Below, one piece after another: positions 49,895 through 59,184 of a DNA stretch of 64,000 bases (the first letter of the stretch is position 1; each line of letters begins with the position of its first letter). Under the pieces are notes generated by a model. That model saw only the letters and a list, made by a program, of their open reading frames with translations, had not been told where the DNA came from and made no database searches. This stretch comes from Thioalkalivibrio thiocyanoxidans ARh2 (GTDB lineage: Bacteria > Pseudomonadota > Gammaproteobacteria > Ectothiorhodospirales > Ectothiorhodospiraceae): assembly GCF_000385215.1 (NCBI RefSeq), contig NZ_ARQK01000055.1, positions 1 to 64,000 of the forward strand, given 5' to 3'. The position numbers and the translations under genes were made by a program.

Positions 49895-51226
49895 ATGGCA
49901 GTCGAGCGGCTGGGGCGCGGGATCGATCTGGCGCCCCTGGCCCGGCGCTTTCCGGAGCGCTATCCACACCTGCTCGAGTCGGCCCTGATCGGTCAGGCGC
50001 CGGCTCGTTATTCCATCCTGTTTGCCTTTCCGGGCATCACGCTGGATGCCCGAGGCGATGACGCTCTGTGGTCCGTGCTCGACCAGGACCTGAGCGATGC
50101 AAGGGCCGACTCGGAAGTCGAGCCCGGTTATGACCACCTCCCGTTTCTCGGGGGCTGGTTTCTCTATCTGGGCTATGAATGGGCCTGGCAGCTGGAACCC
50201 GCGCTGGGCGCCTGCCGCTCGGACCCCTGGCTGCCCCCCGCCCGGGTCACCCGGTTTCCCGCCGCGATCATTGTGGATCATCACGACGACCAGACCTTCC
50301 TGGTGAGCGAGGAGGGGGCAGACCCAATCGCCTCCATGCGCGCTGACGTCGAGGCGTGCCGGGAGGAGAGTCTGGGAGCAGGGGCCTTGCCGGCGCTCGC
50401 GATCGACGAGGAAGAGCCGGAACGTTATCGCGCGGCGGTGCGGCAAGGGCTGGAGTACATTCGCGCGGGCGATACCTTTCAGGTGAATCTGTCGCGCGAA
50501 TGGAGGGCGTCCAGCCGGGAGGCACTCGACGGAGGTGCGCTGTATGCGCGCCTTAGGAACGCGAATGCGGCGCCCTTTGCCGCCTGGCTGCAGTTTCCCG
50601 AGGGGCAGGTGATCAGTTCGTCGCCCGAGCGCCTGGTGTCGGTGGAAGGGGGTGAGGTTGAGACCCGGCCGATCGCGGGTACCCGCCGGCGCGATGATAA
50701 CGCGGAAAAAGATTCAAGTCTTTTTAGCGAGTTACGGGGAAACCTTAAGGAGCGTTCCGAGCATGTAATGTTGGTGGACCTTGAGCGCAACGACGTCGGC
50801 CGGGTGGCCTCTGCCGGGAGCGTGCGGGTTGCCGAACTGATGACCGTCGAGAGCTACCGACGCGTCCATCACATTGTGTCGAGTATCGTGGGGCGATTGA
50901 AGCCGGAGACGCGTGCGGGCGATGTGCTGCGAGCCGTGTTCCCTGGCGGGACGATCACCGGGTGTCCGAAGATACGCAGCATGCAGATCATCCAGGAGCT
51001 GGAGGCCGGCGCACCCCGCGGGGCGTACACCGGGTCCTGCGGCTACTTGAGCCGGCATGGGCGGATGGACACGAACATCCTCATCCGTACCCTGGTGCTG
51101 CGCGGCAACGAACTGCGCTTTCGGGCGGGGGCGGGCATCGTGGCGGACTCGGATCCCGATCGCGAGCTGGCCGAGACCCGCCACAAGGCGCATGGGCTGC
51201 TGGATGCGCTTGGGGGCCGGGCGTGA
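49895..51226 (+). CDS. pabB: Aminodeoxychorismate synthase component I (TrpE/PabB family)
   Basis: A 443-residue chorismate-binding enzyme. The motifs are PERLVSVEGGEVETRPIAGT, HVMLVDLERNDVGRV, and FPGGTITGCPKIRSMQIIQELE. Neighbouring pabC points to folate (p-aminobenzoate) synthesis. In E. coli PabB a lysine (Lys274) precedes GT in PIKGT; here it is Ala261 (PIAGT), as in TrpE. The call therefore rests partly on context. The stop overlaps the pabC start. Confidence 0.82.
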   Translation: MAVERLGRGIDLAPLARRFPERYPHLLESALIGQAPARYSILFAFPGITLDARGDDALWSVLDQDLSDARADSEVEPGYDHLPFLGGWFLYLGYEWAWQLEPALGACRSDPWLPPARVTRFPAAIIVDHHDDQTFLVSEEGADPIASMRADVEACREESLGAGALPALAIDEEEPERYRAAVRQGLEYIRAGDTFQVNLSREWRASSREALDGGALYARLRNANAAPFAAWLQFPEGQVISSSPERLVSVEGGEVETRPIAGTRRRDDNAEKDSSLFSELRGNLKERSEHVMLVDLERNDVGRVASAGSVRVAELMTVESYRRVHHIVSSIVGRLKPETRAGDVLRAVFPGGTITGCPKIRSMQIIQELEAGAPRGAYTGSCGYLSRHGRMDTNILIRTLVLRGNELRFRAGAGIVADSDPDRELAETRHKAHGLLDALGGRA

Positions 51227-52032
51227 TCCTGGTCAACGGCATCGAGGCCCACGTCCCGGGCGACGACCGCGGCGTTTTGCTGGGCGATGGCTTGTTCGAG
51301 ACGGTGATGATGGATTCCGGCCGCCCCCGGCTGTGGCCTTATCATGTCGCTCGGCTGGAACGGGGGCTGGAACGACTCGGATTCCCGCCCGTGGATGAAT
51401 CGCACCTGCGTGAGGAACTACAGCGAGTCGCGCCAGAGGGGCGTTGCATGGCTCGCGTTACGCTGACGCGAGGGCAGGGGCCCCGTGGTTACTTGCCGCC
51501 CGACCACGTCACCATGACCCGGATTGTCGCCGGTGGCCCCGCGCTGGCTCAGTCCATGGGGGTGGAACCGAAGCCGTTGCGGATGGGCTGGTCGCCGGTG
51601 TCGATGGCGATTCAGCCAGCGCTCGCGGGCCTGAAACATACGAGTCGCCTCGAACAGGTCGTGATCCGGCAAAGCTGGGAAGCCGGATGGGACGAAGCCA
51701 TTGTCTGCGATACACAGGGGCGTCTGGTCAGCGCGACGCAAGGCAACCTCTGGTGGCGCCAGGGGACGGACCTGTTCACGCCTCCAGTGGACGAGGCGGG
51801 GATTGCGGGTACGCGCAGGGCGTGGATATTCGACCATGCAACGGCCCACGGTTTCACCGTCCAGGAGCAGCGCGCGACCCCCGAGGCCTTGCAGCGGGTC
51901 GACGGCCTTTATGTCAGCAATGCGCGCCTGGGATTATACCCAGGCCGCCTGATCGAAACGGACATGCCTGATACGACATGGCAGGATGACCCGGTTCGGG
52001 TTCTGAGTATGGCGCTGCATGAAGCGGATTAG
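51223..52032 (+). CDS. pabC: Aminodeoxychorismate lyase
   Basis: A 269-residue fold-type IV PLP enzyme releasing pyruvate from aminodeoxychorismate to give p-aminobenzoate. The motifs are DRGVLLGDGLFETVMMDSG near the start, GLKHTSRLEQVVIRQ (PLP lysine region), and EQRATPEALQRVDGLYVSNA. The start is GTG 51223, overlapping the pabB stop (GTGA). Its last 14 bases overlap mltG. Confidence 0.93.
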   Translation: MILVNGIEAHVPGDDRGVLLGDGLFETVMMDSGRPRLWPYHVARLERGLERLGFPPVDESHLREELQRVAPEGRCMARVTLTRGQGPRGYLPPDHVTMTRIVAGGPALAQSMGVEPKPLRMGWSPVSMAIQPALAGLKHTSRLEQVVIRQSWEAGWDEAIVCDTQGRLVSATQGNLWWRQGTDLFTPPVDEAGIAGTRRAWIFDHATAHGFTVQEQRATPEALQRVDGLYVSNARLGLYPGRLIETDMPDTTWQDDPVRVLSMALHEAD

Positions 52033-53056
52033 TGGTCTGATAACCGGGGTCTTGCTGATCGGCCTGCTGGCGGGAGGCTGGTGGTTCGGGGATCGCTATC
52101 ACCAGGATCTCAACCAGCCGCTGGCGCTGGATCAGACGGAACGGTTCCAGCTCGAGCGGGGCCAGGGGCTGCGTCAGGTGAGCAAGGAATTCGAGCGCCG
52201 CGGCTGGGTCGAGCAAGCCTGGATGGTCGAACTGTACGGGCGCCGCCAGGGCCTGGCACCGCGACTGCAGGCAGGCGAGTACGCGGTGGATGCCGGTGCG
52301 ACCCCGCGCAGCCTGCTGCACGCCATGGCACGCGGAGAGGTCGTGCAGCACCGGCTGACGGTTCCGGAGGGTTGGACCATCGCGCAGGCCCTGCGCGCCT
52401 TGCGCCAGCACCCCGAGATCGAGGGGCCGTCGGAATCCGTTGGGGTGGAGAACCTGCTGGAGGCGCTGGGGCTCGAAGAACTGGAGCATCCCGAGGGCTG
52501 GTTCTTGCCGGACACCTACTTCTTCGGGTCCGGGACCGATGCCCTGGAGGTGCTGCGGCGCGCATACCGCGCAATGGATGCCACGCTGCACTCCGCCTGG
52601 GAGTCACGCACCGAGGACCACCCGGTGGAGTCACCGTACGAACTCCTGATCCTGGCCTCGATCATCGAGCGCGAGACCGGGCGCGGCGAGGAGCGTGACC
52701 GGGTCGCGGGCGTGTTCGTCAATCGGCTGCGCCGAGGGATGCTGCTGCAGACCGATCCCACGCTGCTCTATGTGCAGGAGCCTGGCGTGCAGCGGCTGAC
52801 CCGTGCGGAGCTGCAGCGCGACCATCCCTATAACACCTATACCCGTACCGGGCTGCCACCCACGCCGATCGCACTGCCGGGACGAGCAGCGATCGAGGCG
52901 GCTGCGCGGCCGGCCGAGACAGACGATCTGTTCTTCGTTTCCCGCGGCGACGGCACACATCACTTCTCCGAGACCTATCGCGAGCATCGCCAGGCCGTGA
53001 TTCGCTATCAGCTCGGCGGTGATGGGTCCCGCTACGGCATCCGGAACCGCCGATGA
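52019..53056 (+). CDS. mltG: MltG, endolytic murein transglycosylase
   Basis: 345 residues. One membrane span lies at about 5-24, then a LysM-like part and the YceG/MltG catalytic domain. The catalytic Glu sits in [25 protein letters not shown] near 218, and LQTDPTLLY and NPYNTY-type [16 protein letters not shown] follow. It cuts nascent glycan strands, probably ending their growth. Starts inside the pabC end. Confidence 0.95.
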   Translation: MKRISGLITGVLLIGLLAGGWWFGDRYHQDLNQPLALDQTERFQLERGQGLRQVSKEFERRGWVEQAWMVELYGRRQGLAPRLQAGEYAVDAGATPRSLLHAMARGEVVQHRLTVPEGWTIAQALRALRQHPEIEGPSESVGVENLLEALGLEELEHPEGWFLPDTYFFGSGTDALEVLRRAYRAMDATLHSAWESRTEDHPVESPYELLILASIIERETGRGEERDRVAGVFVNRLRRGMLLQTDPTLLYVQEPGVQRLTRAELQRDHPYNTYTRTGLPPTPIALPGRAAIEAAARPAETDDLFFVSRGDGTHHFSETYREHRQAVIRYQLGGDGSRYGIRNRR

Positions 53057-53727
53057 CCGCCGACGCATCCACCGAACACGTGTCCAGTGGCGCCCGCTTC
53101 GTAGTCCTGGAAGGTATCGAGGGCTCGGGAAAGTCCACACAGCTCGCTACTGTGGTGGAGACCCTGCGGGCAAGAGGGATCGAGCCCGAATGCACCCGCG
53201 AACCGGGTGGCACGGCACTGGGCGAGCGACTACGGGGTCTATTGCTGGATCCCGACCTTCCCGGTATGTGCCCCGAGGCGGAGCTGCTGTTGATGTTCGC
53301 CGCCCGTGCACAGCACCTCGCCTCGGTGATACGGCCGGCACTCGCGGCGGGCCGCTGGGTCGTCAGTGACCGCTTCACCGATGCGAGCTTTGCCTATCAG
53401 GGTGCGGGGCGAGGGCTGGGCACGGAGCGCGTGGCCCGACTGGAAGACTGGGTGCAGGGCGATCTGCGCCCCGACCTGGTCCTATTGCTGGATATCGATC
53501 CGGCCACCGGGCTGGAACGAGCGGTGCAGCGGGGTCGCCGAGACCGCATCGAGCGGGAGGCCCTGGAATTCTTTGCACGGGTGCGCGAGGCCTACCTGGA
53601 GCGTGCCCGCGCGCACCCGGATCGCTACCGTGTCATTGATGGACATGCCACTCCCGAGCAGGTGGCCGACTCGGTCCGTCGGGCACTGGAGGAATGGCAG
53701 ACCCATACCATGGCTCGGGGAAGCTGA
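53053..53727 (+). CDS. tmk: Thymidylate kinase
   Basis: A 224-residue enzyme phosphorylating dTMP. The P-loop is [13 protein letters not shown] near 18-30, the [16 protein letters not shown] motif near 111 follows DR-x, and the lid region is [11 protein letters not shown] 53053 overlaps the mltG stop by 4 bases. It is part of the conserved mltG-tmk-holB run. Confidence 0.97.
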   Translation: MTADASTEHVSSGARFVVLEGIEGSGKSTQLATVVETLRARGIEPECTREPGGTALGERLRGLLLDPDLPGMCPEAELLLMFAARAQHLASVIRPALAAGRWVVSDRFTDASFAYQGAGRGLGTERVARLEDWVQGDLRPDLVLLLDIDPATGLERAVQRGRRDRIEREALEFFARVREAYLERARAHPDRYRVIDGHATPEQVADSVRRALEEWQTHTMARGS

Positions 53728-54701
53728 TGTCGACGCAACCACCCTGGCTGGACCCCATACGGCAGCGCCTCGTGCGGCGCGGGCGGGACGGCAGGCTGCC
53801 CAGCGGGATTCTGGTCAATGGAAGCCCCGGGGTGGGCAAGGCCCTGCTGACGACGAGCGTCGTCCAGAGCCTGCTGTGCCAGCGTGTGGACGGCGACGAG
53901 CCCGCCTGTGGCGAGTGCAATGCCTGTCGCAGCCTGGAGGGCGGCGTGCACCCGGAGGTACGTCTGCTGGAGCCGGCCGAGCCCGGCAAGGACATCCTGG
54001 TCGATGCCGTGCGTGACGCCACGGAGTTTCTGACCCTCAGTGGCTCGGGCGGGGCGCTGCGGGCGCTGATCATCCGTCCGGCCGATGCGCTCAACATGAA
54101 CGCGGCCAATGCGCTGCTCAAGACCCTGGAGGAACCACCCGCCGGGGCCGTCGTGTTCCTCGAGTCCGCGCGTCCGGCCAGTCTGCCGGCCACCATTCGC
54201 AGCCGCTGCCAGCAAACGGATATTGCCAGCCCTGCCCTGGGCGAAGTGCACGAGTGGCTCGCCTCGGAAAGCGATCAGCCTGAACGGGTCGCGGAGGCCT
54301 ATGCCGCCAGCCTCGGGCGTCCGCTTCTGGCGCGGGAGATCCTGACGGATGCCGCGGCCCTGGAAGCCTGGGAAGCCGATCGTCAGATCCTGACCGCGGT
54401 GCTGAATGCGACCGATCTGCATTCCACCGCCGCCGTGCTGCAGCGCAGCGTGCCCGAGCGCCTGATCCCGCGCCTCCAGGCCCTGCTGCTGTCGGCGCAG
54501 CGCCTTTTGCTGGTGGGGCAACTGGATGCCTTTGGCGAGCAGTTCCCGCGCGATCAGTTACTCAACTTTGCACGGACGCGAGGTGCACGTCGCCTCGCGT
54601 GGCTGGTGCAGCAGTCACTCGAATGGCAGCGCCAGAATGGTGCCAACCTGAATCCTGCGCTGCGCAGCGAGGCCATCGCACTGGCGCTGGGCAGGCGCTG
54701 A
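53727..54701 (+). CDS. holB: DNA polymerase III delta-prime subunit
   Basis: 324 residues of the clamp-loader delta-prime subunit. The region resembling a P-loop is ILVNGSPGVGKALLTTS. Zinc-binding cysteines are in LCQRVDGDEPACGECNAC, and NAANALLKTLEEPPAGAVVFL and the RSRCQ sensor follow. The ATG at 53727 overlaps the tmk stop (TGATG). Downstream, 187 bases without a gene precede pilZ. Confidence 0.94.
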   Translation: MSTQPPWLDPIRQRLVRRGRDGRLPSGILVNGSPGVGKALLTTSVVQSLLCQRVDGDEPACGECNACRSLEGGVHPEVRLLEPAEPGKDILVDAVRDATEFLTLSGSGGALRALIIRPADALNMNAANALLKTLEEPPAGAVVFLESARPASLPATIRSRCQQTDIASPALGEVHEWLASESDQPERVAEAYAASLGRPLLAREILTDAAALEAWEADRQILTAVLNATDLHSTAAVLQRSVPERLIPRLQALLLSAQRLLLVGQLDAFGEQFPRDQLLNFARTRGARRLAWLVQQSLEWQRQNGANLNPALRSEAIALALGRR

Positions 54702-54887
54702 TCGGATTGCGCATTCGCGCTCGCGGTGCTGTTGCCGTGCGGGCATGCTGCAAAACGGACCCGCAACGCTGCGTGAAACAGGGCAGTCGACGCGCCCGGG
54801 TTTCAGGCAGCGTCGCCCCGGGGGGGTGGCGCACGCCAGCCGGGATGGGGGATACTCGCGGGTCCAGACAACGTGGTGGGAGGGAAC

Positions 54888-55226
54888 ATGGCCGGGCAGG
54901 GCATGCTGACCTTGGCAATCAAGGAAAAACCCGCACTGTACGCCGCGTACATGCCCTTCGTGACCAACGGCGGGCTGTTCATCCCTACGGACAAGTCCTA
55001 CAAGCTCGGGGACCAGGTGTTCCTGCTGTTGTCCCTGCTGGACGATTCCGACCGCCTGCCGACACCATGCACCGTTGTGTGGATCACGCCCGCCCGGGCG
55101 CAGGGCAACCGCCTTCGTGGTATCGGCGTTCAGTTCAACAAGTCCGACAAGGGCGTGACGCACCGCCGAATCGAGGAACACCTCGGCGGTATGCTCAACT
55201 CGGACCGCAAGACCCACACATTCTGA
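54888..55226 (+). CDS. pilZ: PilZ-domain protein
   Basis: A 112-residue single PilZ domain near holB, the location of the type IV pilus protein PilZ in pseudomonads. The core is MLTLAIKEKPALYAAYMPFV, then GGLFIPTDKSYKLGDQVFLLL and RGIGVQFN. The canonical c-di-GMP motif RxxxR...D/NxSxxG is not evident, as in PilZ itself. The ATG at 54888 has GGGAGGG upstream; an earlier codon at 54873 also exists. The 187 bases before it show nothing definite. Confidence 0.9.
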   Translation: MAGQGMLTLAIKEKPALYAAYMPFVTNGGLFIPTDKSYKLGDQVFLLLSLLDDSDRLPTPCTVVWITPARAQGNRLRGIGVQFNKSDKGVTHRRIEEHLGGMLNSDRKTHTF

Positions 55227-55249
55227 GCATCTGAACCCGGGACCGGTCG

Positions 55250-56368
55250 TCAGGCCGCGATCCCAAGTGCCTTCTGCACCTGATCCAGGGCACGCTCAAT
55301 CTGCTGATCCGTCAGGTAGTAGTGGGGCGAGAAGCGGATCCCCCCGCCACGCACCGCGCACAGGACTCCGCCGGCCTGAAGGCGCGCGTAGACGGCGTCG
55401 AGATCCGCCGAGGGGGGGCGGAAGGTCAGGATCCCTGCCCGTCGGCCGCGCGGCGTGAGCACCTCGCAACCCATCGCTTCCAGCTCCTCGGCCAGGTGAT
55501 GCCAGTGAAAGCAGATGTCGTGATCGACGTTCTCGATGCCCACCTCCAGCAGTAGCGACAGGCTGGCGTGCAGCGCATGGATCCCCAGCATGTTGTGGCT
55601 TCCCGGCTCGAACCGGCGGGCCGACGGGGCAGGGGTCAGCCCCGGGTTCGAGAAATCACCGGCATGCGCCAGCATGTTCCACCCGTACTCCTGTAGCCGG
55701 AGTTGCTCGCGAATCTCCGGGTTGACGTAGAAGATCCCGATCCCCTCTGGCGCCAGCATCCACTTGTGGCCGTCCGCCATTACAAAATCTGCGTGGCAAC
55801 CCGGGGCATCGAAGGGCAGCGCCCCCAGATGCTGAATCGCGTCGACACAGAACAGGATCCCCCGGGCCCGCAGCTCTGCCCCGAGTGCCTGGATATCCAC
55901 GCGGATGCCCGAGTCGTAGCGAACCGCGCTGGTCGCCACCAGCCGCGTCTGGCGGTCGCAGGCGGCCAGCAGGTCGCGTTCGGGTTCATCGCCCACCTCG
56001 ACCTCGCGCACCTCGATGCCGAATCGTTCGCCCGCTGCGTGCCAGACGACCCGATTGGACGGGAACTCTCCGGTCGGGAGAACAATGTTGTCCCCCTCCG
56101 ACCAGGGCAGGCCGAACGCCACCATCGACAGCGCTTCCGAGGTGTTCTTGACGAAGGCGATATCCGCCGCGTCGCTGGCCCCGATCAGGGCGCGGGCCAG
56201 CTCGCGCGTCGCATCCACCCGCTTGAGCCACTGGCCATAGTCCTTCGAGCCCTGACGCACGTTCTCGCGGGCGAACTCGCAAACCGCCTCTTCGGTACGT
56301 CTGGGCCAGGCACCCACCGCCGCGTGGTTGAGATGGATGATGTCCTGCTGCGGAAATTCGGGGTGCAT
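55250..56368 (-). CDS. Class V PLP aminotransferase-like enzyme
   Basis: A 372-residue fold-type I class V protein. It opens LNHAAVGAWPRRTEEAV. The cofactor lysine is in FVMADGHKWMLAPEGIGIFY, and GILFCVDAIQHLGALPFDAP carries the cofactor aspartate. This resembles cysteine desulfurase/selenocysteine lyase-type and isopenicillin N epimerase-like enzymes. No reactive-loop cysteine typical of IscS is clear, so the substrate is open. It is convergent with pilZ and divergent from bioA. Confidence 0.85.
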   Translation of the reverse strand: MHPEFPQQDIIHLNHAAVGAWPRRTEEAVCEFARENVRQGSKDYGQWLKRVDATRELARALIGASDAADIAFVKNTSEALSMVAFGLPWSEGDNIVLPTGEFPSNRVVWHAAGERFGIEVREVEVGDEPERDLLAACDRQTRLVATSAVRYDSGIRVDIQALGAELRARGILFCVDAIQHLGALPFDAPGCHADFVMADGHKWMLAPEGIGIFYVNPEIREQLRLQEYGWNMLAHAGDFSNPGLTPAPSARRFEPGSHNMLGIHALHASLSLLLEVGIENVDHDICFHWHHLAEELEAMGCEVLTPRGRRAGILTFRPPSADLDAVYARLQAGGVLCAVRGGGIRFSPHYYLTDQQIERALDQVQKALGIAA

Positions 56369-56547
56369 GGGATCCTCCTGGCCGGCAGGAAAGGGTACCT
56401 CATAAGCGCGCCCGCGCTAAATCCCGAATCCCGACGGGGAAGGAGCCTTGTTCGCCCCCGGGGGGGCTGCTACTTTCCGCGCACTGAATTACGGCCCCCG
56501 GCAAGCCGCTTGCGGGGGGCTAACCCACTGCCCCGAGAGCCCACCGC

Positions 56548-57909
56548 ATGGACAACGAACAGCTCAAACGCCGGGACCTGCGCGCCCTCTGGCACCCCTG
56601 CACCCAGATGAAGGATTACGGAGAGGAGGGGACCTTGCCCCTGCTGCCGATCCAGCGCGGGGAGGGCGTATGGCTGTACGATTTCGACGGCAACCGGTAT
56701 CTGGATGCGATCAGCTCATGGTGGGTCAACCTTTTTGGCCATGCGAACCCTCGCATCAATGCCGCGGTCCGCGACCAGCTGGACCAGCTCGAACACGTCA
56801 TCCTTGCGGGCTGCACGCACGAGCCTGTCGTGGAGCTGTGCGAACGCCTGATCGACCTCACACCCGAGGGTCTCGATCGGGTGTTCCTGGCCGATAATGG
56901 CAGCGCCGGTGTCGAGGTGGCGCTCAAGATGAGCTTTCACTACTGGCTCAACTGTGGCCGCGGCGAAAAGACCCGTTTCATCCGCCTGTCCAACAGCTAC
57001 CACGGCGAGACTCTGGGTGCCCTTTCAGTAAGCGATGTCCCGCTCTACAGCGCCACCTACAAGCCCCTCATGCTGGATGTCATCACCGTTCCCGCGCCGG
57101 ACTGCTACGAGCGCGAGCCGGGCGAGAGCTGCGCCGATGTCGCCCGGCGACAGTTTGTCCATATGGAGGCGGCCCTCGCGAACCACGCAGAGGAGGTCTG
57201 CGCCGTCATCGTCGAGCCGCTGGTGCAGTGCGCAGGGCACATGCGCATGTACGACCCGGAATACTTGCGCCTGCTTCGCGCTGCCTGCGATCGGCACGGC
57301 GTACACCTGATCGCGGACGAGATTGCCGTCGGCTTTGGACGCACCGGAACCATGTTCGCCTGCGAACAGGGCCCTGTTGTCCCGGATTTCTTGTGCCTTT
57401 CCAAAGGGCTGACCGGCGGATACCTGCCTATGGCGGCCGTACTGACATCCGAGGAGGTCTACAACGCCTTTTACGATGATTATGAGAAACTCAATATGTT
57501 TCTCCACTCACATTCGTATACGGGTAATCCTTTAGCATGTCGTGCGGCACTGGCCACGCTTGATATTTTTGCCTCGAGCCCCGTCCTTGACCGTAATCGG
57601 GAGCTCGCTGCCCATATCGCCCAGCGCATTGCACCATTAGCCGATCACCCTCACGTGGCCGATGTGCGCCAGCACGGCATGATTGCCGCCGTCGAGCTGA
57701 TTCAGGACAAGGCATCCCGGACCCCGTATCCCTGGCAGGAGCGCCGCGGGCTGGAGATCTATCGTCATGGCCTTTCCCGGGGTGCCCTTTTGCGCCCCCT
57801 GGGCAATGTTTCCTATCTGATGCCCCCTTACATAATCACGCCAGAACAGATTGATTTCCTCGTCCAGGTTATGGAGGAGGGGATTGATCGGGCCACCAAT
57901 TGCGGATGA
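56548..57909 (+). CDS. bioA: Adenosylmethionine-8-amino-7-oxononanoate aminotransferase
   Basis: A 453-residue class III aminotransferase of biotin synthesis, using SAM as amino donor. LRALWHPCTQMKDYGE (near 12-27) is the BioA hallmark. DGNRYLDAISSWWVNLFGHA and LIADEIAVGFGRTGTMFACE are typical, and the PLP lysine is in LCLSKGLTGGYLPM. The last 400 bases use noticeably more AT-ending codons than the first 900. No BirA/BioR site is clear upstream. Confidence 0.96.
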   Translation: MDNEQLKRRDLRALWHPCTQMKDYGEEGTLPLLPIQRGEGVWLYDFDGNRYLDAISSWWVNLFGHANPRINAAVRDQLDQLEHVILAGCTHEPVVELCERLIDLTPEGLDRVFLADNGSAGVEVALKMSFHYWLNCGRGEKTRFIRLSNSYHGETLGALSVSDVPLYSATYKPLMLDVITVPAPDCYEREPGESCADVARRQFVHMEAALANHAEEVCAVIVEPLVQCAGHMRMYDPEYLRLLRAACDRHGVHLIADEIAVGFGRTGTMFACEQGPVVPDFLCLSKGLTGGYLPMAAVLTSEEVYNAFYDDYEKLNMFLHSHSYTGNPLACRAALATLDIFASSPVLDRNRELAAHIAQRIAPLADHPHVADVRQHGMIAAVELIQDKASRTPYPWQERRGLEIYRHGLSRGALLRPLGNVSYLMPPYIITPEQIDFLVQVMEEGIDRATNCG

Positions 57910-57978
57910 CCCGTTTACGCAAAACCCGCGGCAGTTCGAATTATCGGCACCAGTCGCATGACTTTATTCCATCTCCGC

Positions 57979-58008
57979 TTGACGGATCGACGGATTGGTG
58001 GCTATACC
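57979..58008 (+). promoter_or_regulatory. Candidate promoter for the CsgD-like regulator
   Basis: TTGACG at 57979-57984 and TATACC at 58003-58008 with an 18-base spacer, about 147 bases upstream of the regulator start. The 245-base gap from bioA is AT-richer than the rest of the window. No further clear sites were recognised in it. Confidence 0.5.
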
Positions 58009-58154
58009 CTTTACTAGGGCTGCGCACTCCAAGGGCCGCATCAGGCCTATCGGAAACGCGGGACGGTCAAGTCTGGCGAATCTAACCCTTGGATCGAGGC
58101 GCGCCTTGGTATTCCATAGCCATCGTGTTTCCATCCATTCAGGGGAGAGTCGCC

Positions 58155-58856
58155 ATGAACGATTTCAATGAGGACTTGGGGAACGTATTAATTGTAACGC
58201 CGGGCTCGCCGCAATCGGCCCTGTTCATTGAGTACGTTTCAGAAAAAACCGGATGTTCTGTAACGGGATTGGAGCCAGGGTCCCCGCGAATTGCCCAGAC
58301 ACTCAGGGATTACAATCTCGCACTTTTTGATGCGAGCGCACTAGACGAGCGCGATATCGGACATGTACAGCAGGCGGTGGCGGATGGCGCAAAGACCGTC
58401 TTCTCCGGGTTCAATATACCGAGCGAAGACGAAGCCCTGCGCCTGCTGGACCTGCTCTACCTGCAAGGAATATTTTATAAGACGGATCAGCTGGATCTAT
58501 TGTGCAAGGGCATTCTGTGTCTGCTGAACGGCGATTTCTGGATGTCCCGACACCTGATGACACGGCTGGTCCGGCTGTACCGGCAGCAGCGCACGAACAC
58601 CTACCGGCCTGCCTGTGGGCTGACACAGCGAGAGCTCGAGATCCTGGCGATGCTGGGATCGGGCGAAACCAACATGAATATCGCGAAACAGCTGTTCATA
58701 AGTGAACATACGGTCAAGTCCCACCTGTACAACATCTTCCGCAAGATTGAGGTCAAGAACCGCACGCAGGCCATCAACTGGGCCAAAGACCATCTGGGCG
58801 CGCCGCCCCCTCAGGTGATGTGGAGGCGGCGGCGCGCCGAAGCACGCGCGATCTAG
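58155..58856 (+). CDS. CsgD-like LuxR-family transcriptional regulator
   Basis: 233 residues. The N-terminal half resembles the CsgD receiver-like domain without obvious phospho-acceptor acids. The C-terminal helix-turn-helix has LTQRELEILAMLGSGETNMN, then FISEHTVKSHLYNIFRKI and VKNRTQAINWAKDHLG, close to E. coli CsgD. CsgD drives curli and cellulose in biofilms. No csg or bcs genes are in the window, so targets are unknown. The ATG at 58155 has GGGGAGAG upstream. AT-rich 5' half. Confidence 0.87.
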   Translation: MNDFNEDLGNVLIVTPGSPQSALFIEYVSEKTGCSVTGLEPGSPRIAQTLRDYNLALFDASALDERDIGHVQQAVADGAKTVFSGFNIPSEDEALRLLDLLYLQGIFYKTDQLDLLCKGILCLLNGDFWMSRHLMTRLVRLYRQQRTNTYRPACGLTQRELEILAMLGSGETNMNIAKQLFISEHTVKSHLYNIFRKIEVKNRTQAINWAKDHLGAPPPQVMWRRRRAEARAI

Positions 58857-58872
58857 GGCAGGGGGCCGAAAA

Positions 58873-58891
58873 GGCCGGGCGCTCGCCCGGC
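58873..58891 (+). terminator. Hairpin after the CsgD-like gene
   Basis: GCCGGGC (58874-58880) and GCCCGGC (58885-58891) around loop GCTC, followed by TTGCTGTTG. A short GC stem with a weak T content, placed 17 bases after the regulator stop, so likely its terminator. Confidence 0.6.
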
Positions 58892-59000
58892 TTGCTGTTG
58901 GGGTAGTCAGGGCCTTGTGTGTTGTCGCCGGGCTGCCCTGGAAGGGACGTGAGCGGGCCTGAGGCGGTATCCGGTGTCCATGCTCTAACGTGGCGGTTCT

Positions 59001-59033
59001 CGTTAATACCTGCTGTCTGTTCGTCAATTAACG
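59001..59033. promoter_or_regulatory. Spaced inverted repeat CGTTAAT/ATTAACG
   Basis: CGTTAAT (59001-59007) and ATTAACG (59027-59033) are perfectly complementary with 19 bases between. They lie in the 328-base gap (58857-59184) after the CsgD-like gene. A dimeric regulator site is possible. Nothing else is definite in this gap apart from the hairpin at 58873. Confidence 0.35.
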
Positions 59034-59184
59034 CCGGTCGAAAGGGATTTCGACCCGTACAGCGCTGACCGGCGTCGATCATCAGCCCCCTCATACTTGG
59101 CGGGCAGCAACGACCGACAAACCTCTCCCGAAAAATCACCCGTTATTCCGATGTCCGCTGCTCGCCCGGCCACGATACTGCAGT

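Noticed and set aside
50706-50725. AAAAAGA/TCTTTTT hairpin inside pabB, resembling a terminator
   Set aside because: The stem is short and AT-only, the reading frame continues through conserved residues on both sides, and the family alignment needs no frameshift.
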